From positions 1 through 38,746 of the forward strand of contig NZ_CALLVU010000164.1 in assembly GCF_938015485.1 (NCBI RefSeq): 38,746 nucleotides of DNA, in the 5' to 3' direction. The stretch is from an uncultured Lachnoanaerobaculum sp. (GTDB lineage Bacteria; Bacillota; Clostridia; Lachnospirales; Lachnospiraceae). Both the position numbers and the translations under genes were made by a program. The notes below the pieces were generated by a model. The model did no database searches and was not told where the DNA came from. It saw only the letters and a program-made list of their open reading frames with translations. Position 1 is the stretch's first letter; each line of letters opens with the position of its first letter. Shown here piece after piece: positions 23,923 to 31,727 of the stretch.

Positions 23923-25944
23923 ATGAATATTGAAGGTATTTTTAGTGATGAGACAGACGAATATGTATCAATACAAAGCCTTAAGAATAGACAGAATATA
24001 AGAATACAGATTAGAATTTTTAAGGATGATAAACCGGATATTATATTGGTAAATCACCAAGATAACAGTGAAGTAGTGATGTCAAAGCTTCGATCAAGCG
24101 AGTATTTTGATTTTTACTACGCAGATTTAGAGGATAGGGATTATTTAAAGTATTATTTTAAGATAATTGACGGCGAAAAGACTTTGTTCTTTACAAGGTT
24201 CGGAGTTACGGATTATCTGAAGGAAGACGCATTATTTGAATACAACAAGGGTTTTACTTTGCCTGATTGGGCAAAGGGAGCTTTGATGTATCAGATTTTT
24301 ATTGACAGATTCAATCGTGGAGATGAGACAAATGATGTTGTAGATGACGAGTATATCTACATAGGTTTGCCTGTGAAGCATAAGGAGAACTGGAACGAGT
24401 ATCCTTCAAACTTTGATGTAGGATACTTCTATGGTGGAGACTTGTCGGGAGTTTTACAAAAACTGGACTACTTAAGGGACTTTGGGGTTGAGGTAATTTA
24501 CTTTAACCCTCTCTTTGTATCACCGTCAAACCACAAATATGATACTCAGGATTATGACTATATAGATCCTCATATCGGTGTGATAGTGGAAGATGCAGAC
24601 GGAGTGCTCGGTGAGGACGATACTGACAATAAAAATGCCACAAAGTATGTAAAGCGAGTTACCTGCAAGAAAAATCTTGAGGCAAGTAATGAGCTGTTTA
24701 TAAGACTTGTAGAGGAAGCACATAAGAGAAATATTAAGGTTATAATTGACGGAGTTTTCAACCACTGCGGATCATTTAACAAGTGGATGGACAAAGAAGG
24801 CATATATAAAAGAGCCGAAGATAAATATCCGATAGGTGCGTACTGGTCAAAGGAAAGTGAGTTCAGGCCGTATTTTAACTTTATCGGTAATGAATATGAC
24901 GGATGGTGGGGGCATGATACTCTGCCGAAGCTTTACTATGAGAACAGCAAAAAACTTATAGATGAGGTACTTGGTATAGCGAAAAAGTGGGTGTCACCGC
25001 CTTTTAATGTAGACGGTTGGAGACTTGATGTTGCGGCGGATTTGGGCTACAGCCATGAGTTCAACCACAGATTTTGGGCTATGTTCAGAAGTGCGGTAAA
25101 GTCTGCCAACAAAAATGCCGTTATTTTGGCTGAGCATTACGGAGACCCGAGTTTTTGGCTGGACGGCAAATGTTGGGACGGTGTAATGAACTATGACGGA
25201 TTTATGGAGCCTGTAAGCTGGTTTTTGACAGGAATTGAGAAGCACTCCGACAGAGCGGATATGAGTTTGAAAGGAAACTCGGATGCATTCTTTCTTATGC
25301 TTAACAATGCACTTGGAAAGATGCCTTATGACTGTGCACTGGTATCAATGATTCAGCTTTCAAACCATGACCACTCAAGATTCCTTACCAGAACCAACGG
25401 CATTGTGGGAAGAATAAATACTCATAAGTCTGAGGATGCAAGTAGCGGCGTGAAGCTTGAGGTTATGAGACAGGCTATAATGATGCAGGTGACATTACCC
25501 GGAGCACCTACTGTATACTACGGCGATGAAGTGGGAGTATGCGGATTTACAGATCCCGACAGCAGAAGAACATATCCTTGGGGACATGAAAACCTTGAAC
25601 TTTTAGAGTATCACAGGTATATGAACAGATGGCATAAGGTCAGAAAAGAATTAAAGAGCGGTTCACTGATAAAGCTTATTTCAAATGCGGGAGCGGTATG
25701 TTATGCCAGAGTTTTAAAGGACAATGTTTCGGTCATTGTTATCAATACAGGAGAATATGCAAAGAAAATAGATATACCTCTTTACCTTACGGGAATGAGA
25801 GACAATGCGATAATAAGCAGAGTGATCTATACCAACGGAACAGGCTACAATGTGGGCAGAGTGACATATGAAAATGACAACGGATATTTGAACATGGAGA
25901 TAGAGCCACATTCAGGGTATTTACTGGTCAGCGAAAACTTATAA
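23923..25944 (+). CDS. GH13 alpha-glucan hydrolase, neopullulanase/cyclomaltodextrinase-like
   Basis: The 673-residue protein has an N-terminal beta domain (about 1-105) and a GH13 barrel from about 117 (LMYQIFIDRFNRGD). The four GH13 regions are complete: DGVFNHCG (276-283), DGWRLDVA with nucleophile Asp369, ILAEHYGD with acid Glu404, and SNHDHSRF with Asp483. A C-terminal beta domain ends the chain. There is no signal peptide, so it probably acts in the cytoplasm on maltodextrins or glycogen. The barrel holds an acidic insertion of about 30 residues near 222-250. It begins immediately after the ftsH stop with only a weak ribosome binding site, an unusual neighbour for FtsH. Exact substrate cannot be fixed among neopullulanase, cyclomaltodextrinase and amylase. 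Confidence 0.92.
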   Translation: MNIEGIFSDETDEYVSIQSLKNRQNIRIQIRIFKDDKPDIILVNHQDNSEVVMSKLRSSEYFDFYYADLEDRDYLKYYFKIIDGEKTLFFTRFGVTDYLKEDALFEYNKGFTLPDWAKGALMYQIFIDRFNRGDETNDVVDDEYIYIGLPVKHKENWNEYPSNFDVGYFYGGDLSGVLQKLDYLRDFGVEVIYFNPLFVSPSNHKYDTQDYDYIDPHIGVIVEDADGVLGEDDTDNKNATKYVKRVTCKKNLEASNELFIRLVEEAHKRNIKVIIDGVFNHCGSFNKWMDKEGIYKRAEDKYPIGAYWSKESEFRPYFNFIGNEYDGWWGHDTLPKLYYENSKKLIDEVLGIAKKWVSPPFNVDGWRLDVAADLGYSHEFNHRFWAMFRSAVKSANKNAVILAEHYGDPSFWLDGKCWDGVMNYDGFMEPVSWFLTGIEKHSDRADMSLKGNSDAFFLMLNNALGKMPYDCALVSMIQLSNHDHSRFLTRTNGIVGRINTHKSEDASSGVKLEVMRQAIMMQVTLPGAPTVYYGDEVGVCGFTDPDSRRTYPWGHENLELLEYHRYMNRWHKVRKELKSGSLIKLISNAGAVCYARVLKDNVSVIVINTGEYAKKIDIPLYLTGMRDNAIISRVIYTNGTGYNVGRVTYENDNGYLNMEIEPHSGYLLVSENL

Positions 25945-25962
25945 AGGTTACATGGAGATTAT

Positions 25963-27330
25963 ATGCCAAAGGATAATGAAAAATATATCGGGATGATGTT
26001 TAGCAATACGGACTTGAAGGTGCTTATAGTCCCGCTTATTATAGAACAGTTCTTAGCTATAACGGTAGGTATGTCGGATACTGTCATGGTAAGTTTTGCA
26101 GGCGAGGCTGCGGTATCCGGTGTATCTCTTGTGGACATGGTCAACAATGTAATAATATCACTGCTTGCGGCACTGGCAACAGGCGGTGCGGTGGTGATTA
26201 GTCAGTTTATAGGTGCAAGAAGGCATGAGGATGCCTGTATGGCGGCTGCACAGCTTGAGCTTATGGCTTTTGTTGTAGCCGTCTTTATATCAATATTTTC
26301 AATAGCATTTGCACATCCGCTGATATCAGTACTTTTCGGAAATATAGACAGTGAAGTGTTTGAGGCGAGTAATCAATACTTAATGATCACTGCAATAAGC
26401 TTTCCAATGCTTGCGATATACAACTCGGGGGCGGCAATATACAGAAGTATCGGAGATTCAAAGACTTCTATGAAGGTAAGTATACTCATGAATATAATAA
26501 ATGTTGTGGGTAATTATATAGGAGTATTTATACTTCATCTGGGTGTTGCAGGTGTGGCAATACCGAGTGTTATCTCAAGAAGTGTGGCGGCGGTTGTGAT
26601 AACAATACTTGCATCTAAAAATAAGGATGCAACGGTTTTCTTGAAAATCAAGGAAGTCTTCGGTATAAAGTCGGACTTTATGAGAAGGATTCTCTATATC
26701 GGAATACCTTCAGGTATTGAAAATTCATTATTTCAGGTCGGAAGAGTGGCGGTTGTCTCCATTATCTCAAACTTCGGCAGAACTCAGATAGCCGCCAATG
26801 CTATTGCCAACAATCTGGACGGTCTGGGTGTAAATATGGGAAATGCAATAGGTATTGCCATGATTACCGTAATAGGCCGCTGTGTTGGAGCAGGTAAGTA
26901 TAAGGAAGCCAAGTATTATGTAAAGAAACTTATGTTTATCGGATATTTGGTTATTATAATACCTGCTTTAATTATTTTCTTATTCCAAAATTCCTTTATT
27001 TCAATATACAATGTGCCTGATGCTACAAAAGAACTTACCGCCGTTTTGGTTTGGATACATATGGGCGTTGCCATATTCTTGTGGCCGTTAAGCTTTATAC
27101 TTCCGAACGCATTAAGAGCGGGAAATGATGTCAAGTTTACAATGGGTATCATTCTGTTTTCAATGGCGGTATTCAGATTCGGCACATCGTTTTTCATAGC
27201 AAAGGTATTTCATATAGGAGCTGTCGGAGTATGGTGCGCAATGATAATAGATTGGATTTTCAGATCCTCCAATTTTGTATACAGATTCGTATCCGGAAAG
27301 TGGTGGCATAAGGATTTAAAAAAGGAGTAA
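25963..27330 (+). CDS. MATE family multidrug/cation efflux transporter
   Basis: The 455-residue protein has about 12 hydrophobic segments in two related halves, with the MATE-type first helix VLIVPLIIEQFLAITVGMSDTVMVSFAGEAA split here as LIIEQFLA and MSDTVMVSFAGEAAV, and the matching second-half segment GIPSGIENSLFQVGRVAVV. Such carriers export cationic drugs or metabolites using Na+ or H+ gradients. No signal for a particular substrate is visible. It follows the GH13 gene by 18 bases and precedes the dipeptidase by one base, so it belongs to the long run that begins near divIC. Confidence 0.92.
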   Translation: MPKDNEKYIGMMFSNTDLKVLIVPLIIEQFLAITVGMSDTVMVSFAGEAAVSGVSLVDMVNNVIISLLAALATGGAVVISQFIGARRHEDACMAAAQLELMAFVVAVFISIFSIAFAHPLISVLFGNIDSEVFEASNQYLMITAISFPMLAIYNSGAAIYRSIGDSKTSMKVSILMNIINVVGNYIGVFILHLGVAGVAIPSVISRSVAAVVITILASKNKDATVFLKIKEVFGIKSDFMRRILYIGIPSGIENSLFQVGRVAVVSIISNFGRTQIAANAIANNLDGLGVNMGNAIGIAMITVIGRCVGAGKYKEAKYYVKKLMFIGYLVIIIPALIIFLFQNSFISIYNVPDATKELTAVLVWIHMGVAIFLWPLSFILPNALRAGNDVKFTMGIILFSMAVFRFGTSFFIAKVFHIGAVGVWCAMIIDWIFRSSNFVYRFVSGKWWHKDLKKE

Positions 27331-27331
27331 T

Positions 27332-28312
27332 ATGATAGTAGATTTACATTGTGATACGATAAGCGAGATATATAAGAAAAAAGGGCTGACTTTAAGGGAA
27401 AACAATCTGATGATTGACATAAAAAAGCTTAAAAAATCGGATGTAATCTTACAGTGCTTTGCAATGTTTACGCATCTTAAGGATGTGAGCGAACCGTATA
27501 AGTATGTTAATGCTTTGATAGACCTGTATGAAGAAGAGATAGAGAAAAATAAAAGAGACATTGATTTTGCAAAAAAATACGATGATATTTTAAAAAATTC
27601 AGACAATAATAAGATATCGGCTTTTTTGACCATAGAAGAGGGAGAGGCTATAGAGGGAAGCATTGAAAAGCTTGAGCATTTCTATAAAAGAGGCGTGAGA
27701 ATGATGACTCTGACATGGAATTTCGAGAACTCTATCGGCTTTGGAAATAAAAGAATCATAAAAAACGGTGAATTTGCAGGATATGTTCCTGATATAGAGA
27801 ACGGACTGAAGCCTTTCGGTTTTGAAGTTGTAGAAAAAATGGAAGAACTGGGAATGATTGTAGATGTTTCACATATGTCTGATGCCGGAATTTATGATAT
27901 AATTGATGTGGCAAAGAGGCCTTTTGTTGCAAGTCATTCAAATGCCAGAGCTGTTTGTAATCATGCAAGGAATCTTACAGATGATATGATAAAAAAGATG
28001 GCGGATAAGGGTTGTATATCGGGACTTAATTTTTATCCTGATTTTTTATCTGCAGATTTTTCAAACAGAGAGAGAAAAGCCTATATAAAGGATGCCGTAG
28101 AGATGTTAAAGTATATGGTAAAGGTGGGAGGAAGTGAGTTTGTTGCGCTCGGTTCCGACTATGACGGCTTTGATGACACTCTTGAGTGGAAGGATGCTTC
28201 AGGGACTAAGGATTTGATTGATGCGATGGAAAGAGAAGGATTCGGTCACAGCCTTATTGAAAACATAACATATAAAAACGCACTGAGAGTAATAAAGGAA
28301 GTGGTAAAATGA
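27332..28312 (+). CDS. M19 family membrane-dipeptidase-like zinc peptidase
   Basis: The 326-residue protein opens with the metal motif DLHCDTISEIY and has FLTIEEGEAIEG, VDVSHMSD, ASHSNARAVCNHARNLTD and ALGSDYDGFDD, the ordered metal and substrate motifs of renal-dipeptidase-type M19 enzymes. These hydrolyse dipeptides, some with D-residues. No signal peptide is seen, so it is probably cytoplasmic, as in most bacterial members. The final bases overlap a small downstream gene in ATGA. It is part of the compact run and may supply amino acids from peptide or wall turnover; the natural substrate is unknown. Confidence 0.92.
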   Translation: MIVDLHCDTISEIYKKKGLTLRENNLMIDIKKLKKSDVILQCFAMFTHLKDVSEPYKYVNALIDLYEEEIEKNKRDIDFAKKYDDILKNSDNNKISAFLTIEEGEAIEGSIEKLEHFYKRGVRMMTLTWNFENSIGFGNKRIIKNGEFAGYVPDIENGLKPFGFEVVEKMEELGMIVDVSHMSDAGIYDIIDVAKRPFVASHSNARAVCNHARNLTDDMIKKMADKGCISGLNFYPDFLSADFSNRERKAYIKDAVEMLKYMVKVGGSEFVALGSDYDGFDDTLEWKDASGTKDLIDAMEREGFGHSLIENITYKNALRVIKEVVK

Positions 28313-28476
28313 TTAGATTTGTAATACTTATTTTAATACTTGCAGCTGTATGTGCCGTTTATACACTACATGCAAAGATGGAGGAAACCGAGGCGAAAAA
28401 GGGCGAAAAAATCATAGATGATATGATAAAGAACAATATAATAGATGAAATAGCAAAGGGTAAGGATAGAGGCTAA
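28309..28476 (+). CDS. Small single-span membrane protein, 55 residues, unknown function
   Basis: A short gene fits exactly between the dipeptidase and the second degV. Its ATG overlaps the dipeptidase stop (ATGA, 28309-28312) and its TAA overlaps the degV ATG by one base (28474-28478). The product starts MIRFVILILILAAVCAVYTL, a membrane helix of about 18 residues, followed by an acidic/basic, probably helical tail with repeated Ile-Ile-Asp units (KIIDDMIKNNIIDEIAK). The cysteine at residue 15 is inside the helix and no lipobox fits well. No family was recognised. The double overlap makes it likely to be translated rather than a chance open frame. Confidence 0.65.
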   Translation: MIRFVILILILAAVCAVYTLHAKMEETEAKKGEKIIDDMIKNNIIDEIAKGKDRG

Positions 28477-29342
28477 TGAGTACAGCAGTGGTATTAGATA
28501 GTAATTGCGGTTTAACCGGTGAAGAGGCAAAAAAATACGGTATGTATATTCTGCCTATGCCGTTTATGATTGACGGCAAGGAGTATTTGGACGGGATAGA
28601 TATTACACGTGAAGAGTTTTTAAAGAGGCAGGAAGAAGGAGTGGATATAGTCACTTCACAGCCTTCACCTGAAAATGTTATGAATCTTTGGGATGAGCTT
28701 TTAAAGACTTATGACTCTGTAATACATATACCTATGACATCAGGGCTTTCAGGTTCATGTGATACCGCTACCATGCTTGCAAGTGAGGATGAGTACGTAG
28801 GCAGGGTATTTGTGGTGGATGATAAGAGGATATCTGTTACGCAGATAAGTGCAGGACTTGATGCACTGACATTGATTGATGCCGGTTTTACACCTGATAA
28901 GATTAAAGAAAAGCTTGAAGCCGATGCTTCAAAGTCCGGTATTTATGTAATGGTCAGTGACATAAAATATTTGAAAAAGGGAGGCAGAATAACGCCTATG
29001 GCTGCCGCACTTGCCTCACTTTTGAAGATAAAGCCGGTGCTTCAGCTTCATGAAGGGAAGATAGACGCCTATGCCAAGGCAAGAACATTCAAGCAGGCAA
29101 AGCAGATAATGGTGGAAGCTATAAAAAAAGACTTAAGTGAAAGACTGAACGATCCTATGTGTAAGGATTCCAGACTGATGATAGCACAGTACGGTTATCT
29201 TGATTTTGCAAAAGAGTTTGCCACAGAGCTTGAGGCTGAGTTCGGTAAGGTTGAGACAGTCAATCTGTCACTGTCGGTTGCCACACATATAGGTCCGGGA
29301 ACCGTGGCTTTGGCTGTTGCAAGAAAGATAAGCACAGACTGA
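28476..29342 (+). CDS. DegV family fatty-acid-binding protein (second copy)
   Basis: The 288-residue protein shows the DegV order of motifs: AVVLDSNCGLTGEEAKKYG, YLDGIDITREEF, IVTSQPSPENV, the fatty-acid carboxylate loop PMTSGLSGSCDTA, SDIKYLKKGGRI and THIGPGTVALAV. It is closer to the classical DegV pattern than the copy at 5402-6283, which has a different first domain and lacks the KKGGRI segment. Members bind fatty acids for FakA. It is translationally coupled to the small membrane protein before it and ends one base before the histidine kinase gene. Two paralogues may bind different fatty acids, as FakB1 and FakB2 do in Staphylococcus; this is inference. Confidence 0.92.
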   Translation: MSTAVVLDSNCGLTGEEAKKYGMYILPMPFMIDGKEYLDGIDITREEFLKRQEEGVDIVTSQPSPENVMNLWDELLKTYDSVIHIPMTSGLSGSCDTATMLASEDEYVGRVFVVDDKRISVTQISAGLDALTLIDAGFTPDKIKEKLEADASKSGIYVMVSDIKYLKKGGRITPMAAALASLLKIKPVLQLHEGKIDAYAKARTFKQAKQIMVEAIKKDLSERLNDPMCKDSRLMIAQYGYLDFAKEFATELEAEFGKVETVNLSLSVATHIGPGTVALAVARKISTD

Positions 29343-29343
29343 T

Positions 29344-30804
29344 ATGGATGAGGAAAAGAAGAAATTTAAGTTTAAAATGCCGGCTGTAAGCTTTCGTTTA
29401 CTGCTTACAACAGTATTTATAGTGTTCGGAATAGCACCTGTGTTTATATATGGAAGAATGGTAAGTCGTACCAATCTTTCATCAAGGATTGATGCCAGAA
29501 AGATAGAGCTTCAGACCAAGGGACTTATGCTCAGCAATAAGCTTACAAGAGGCAATTTCTTGAAAGACCCTAAAGAAAGGGAGAGTCTTAACTCAGAGAT
29601 AGATGCGGTAGCGGAAATCTATAACGGTAGAATAGTTGTCATAGACAAGTCATATAATACTATTGTAGATACTTTCAATCTGGCGGTAGGAAAGATAAAT
29701 ATCGCACCTGAGATAATAGATACTTTCAACGGTACAAATACAAATATTTACAACAAGAAAAAGTCATATATTTTGCAGACAATGCCTATATATGAGACAA
29801 TCGACAATAAAAATATAGACGGCGTTTTATTATTTATTGCATCTACAGACAACCTGATTGCGGTGGCGGAAGGGGTAGGTAATACTGAGAGGTTCCTTTA
29901 TATTACATTATCCGCGATAGTGGTTGTACTCTCTATAATAGCGGCAGGAAGAATGCTTAGACCGCTTATAAAACTGAGAGACGACATAGCAAGTATAGGG
30001 TACGGAAAGCTTGACCAAAAGCTTGAGCATAATGAGTATAAGCTTACAAAGTCCATATCTGAAAATATCAATACGACACTTTCAAAGTTACAGGCGGCGG
30101 ACAAGTTAAGAGACGAGTTCGTGGCAAATGTGTCACATGAGCTGAAGACTCCTATAACTTCAATAAGAGTTTTGGCGGACTCACTGATAGGTATGGAGAA
30201 TGTACCGAATGAGATGTATGCTGAGTTTATGCATGATATTTCAGATGAGATAGACAGAGAGGCAAAGATAATTGACGACCTTTTGTCACTTGTGAAGCTT
30301 GACAAGGCGGCAAACACATTGGTAACCGAGCAGGTGGATATCAATCAGCTTATAAAGCAAATACTGAAGAGACTAAGGCCTATAGCTGATAAAAGAGATA
30401 TTGAGCTTACATTTGAGACTATCAGAGAGGTGAATGCGGATGTGGACGAGACCAAGCTTTCACTGGCTATCAACAATTTGATAGAAAACGCTATAAAATA
30501 TAATAAGGACGGCGGTTTTGTAAAGGTAAGTATCGATGCCGACCATAAGTTTTTCTATATTCAGGTAAAGGATTCCGGAGACGGCATTGCACCTGAGTAT
30601 CAGGACCTTATATTTGAAAGATTTTATCGTATTGATAAGGCAAGATCGAGACAGACCGGCGGTACGGGGCTTGGACTTGCAATTACCAGAAATGTAGTGC
30701 ATTTGCATGACGGTATTATAAAGGTGTCAAGTAAAGAGGGCGAGGGAACCACCTTCACAGTAAGAATTCCTCTGAATCATGTAAAAAGGAGGGATAAAAA
30801 ATGA
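29344..30804 (+). CDS. Sensor histidine kinase (HAMP, HisKA, HATPase)
   Basis: The 486-residue membrane kinase has helices at about 18-37 and 184-203 enclosing an outside sensor domain of about 145 residues, a HAMP linker (about 203-255), the phospho-acceptor His265 in ANVSHELKTPITS, and an ATPase domain with NNLIENAIKYN, DSGDGIAPEY and GGTGLGLAITRN. All catalytic motifs are intact. The outer domain has a PAS/Cache-like feel (GRIVVIDKSYNTIVDT). No response regulator gene lies next to it: a degV is upstream, and a GerMN lipoprotein overlaps its last four bases. Its partner must be elsewhere. The pair with a GerMN lipoprotein recalls MtrB-LpqB. Confidence 0.95.
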   Translation: MDEEKKKFKFKMPAVSFRLLLTTVFIVFGIAPVFIYGRMVSRTNLSSRIDARKIELQTKGLMLSNKLTRGNFLKDPKERESLNSEIDAVAEIYNGRIVVIDKSYNTIVDTFNLAVGKINIAPEIIDTFNGTNTNIYNKKKSYILQTMPIYETIDNKNIDGVLLFIASTDNLIAVAEGVGNTERFLYITLSAIVVVLSIIAAGRMLRPLIKLRDDIASIGYGKLDQKLEHNEYKLTKSISENINTTLSKLQAADKLRDEFVANVSHELKTPITSIRVLADSLIGMENVPNEMYAEFMHDISDEIDREAKIIDDLLSLVKLDKAANTLVTEQVDINQLIKQILKRLRPIADKRDIELTFETIREVNADVDETKLSLAINNLIENAIKYNKDGGFVKVSIDADHKFFYIQVKDSGDGIAPEYQDLIFERFYRIDKARSRQTGGTGLGLAITRNVVHLHDGIIKVSSKEGEGTTFTVRIPLNHVKRRDKK

Positions 30805-31727
30805 AAAATAAAATCTTACTTTTTTTGATGATCATATTTTCATTTTCTCTTGCCGCTTGTAAGAAAAAAGATGACAAACCTCTTTCGGAAACAGAGTACT
30901 ATGTGTACTATATAAATACCGCAATGGACAAGCTTGTAGAAAACAGATATACGGTTTCTCTTCCAAGTGATGATGTGGACGGCTTGGTGGATGAGCTTAT
31001 GACACAGTTTTTGAAGGTACCTGATGATTTGGAGGCTGTAAGCGCACTTCCTGACAAGGTCACATATCAGGGATTTAACAGAGACGGTAATATACTGTAT
31101 CTGAACTTTGATACCAATTATCAAAGTATGGATGTCAGCAGAGAGGTGCTTGCAAGAGCGGCGCTGGCAAAGACTCTGACGCAGATAGACGGAATAGATT
31201 ATATAAGTATTCGTTCAGGAGACCAGCCGCTTATCAATGCGCTTGGAGAGAATGTAGGACTTATAAGTTCAAACAATTTTATAAACAGTATTTCAAATGT
31301 AAACAGCTTTGAAAAGGCCACTCTTACACTGTATTTTGCAGATGAAGAGGGTACTAAGCTTGTGCCTGAGACCAGAGAGATGTTCTACGATATTAATACT
31401 TCAAAAGAGAGGCTTATAATAGACGAACTTATGAAGGGACCGGCCAATACGAAACTTAAGGCCACTATCCCGAATGACACGAAGGTTATAAGTGTAACTG
31501 TGAACGAAGGCATTTGCTATGTAAATTTCGATGAAGGTTTTTTAAATGCATTACCGGATGTTTTGGACAGTATTACAATATATTCAATAGTGGATTCACT
31601 TTCCGAGCTGCCGAATATATCTCGTGTGCAGATACTGGTAAACGGAAAATCAGATAAAAATTATAATTCGATTTCTTTAGGAACTTCTGTAGAGAGAAAT
31701 CTTGACTATGTAAAAGAGGAAAAATAA
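30801..31727 (+). CDS. Lipoprotein with two GerMN domains
   Basis: The 308-residue product begins with a lipoprotein signal, MKNKILLFLMIIFSFSLAAC, with the lipobox LAAC and lipid-bearing Cys20, then a Lys/Asp linker. Two GerMN-like domains follow: about 45-140 (DGNILYLNFDTNYQSMDVS, then VLARAALAKTLTQIDGIDYI) and about 172-295 (LTLYFADEEGTKLVPETRE, ERLIIDELMKGP, GICYVNFDEGF, ITIYSIVDSLSELPNISRVQILVNG). GerMN domains occur in spore germination/sporulation protein GerM and in LpqB. It overlaps the histidine kinase gene by four bases and comEC by one base, so it is probably the kinase's extracytoplasmic partner. Role unproven. Confidence 0.88.
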   Translation: MKNKILLFLMIIFSFSLAACKKKDDKPLSETEYYVYYINTAMDKLVENRYTVSLPSDDVDGLVDELMTQFLKVPDDLEAVSALPDKVTYQGFNRDGNILYLNFDTNYQSMDVSREVLARAALAKTLTQIDGIDYISIRSGDQPLINALGENVGLISSNNFINSISNVNSFEKATLTLYFADEEGTKLVPETREMFYDINTSKERLIIDELMKGPANTKLKATIPNDTKVISVTVNEGICYVNFDEGFLNALPDVLDSITIYSIVDSLSELPNISRVQILVNGKSDKNYNSISLGTSVERNLDYVKEEK

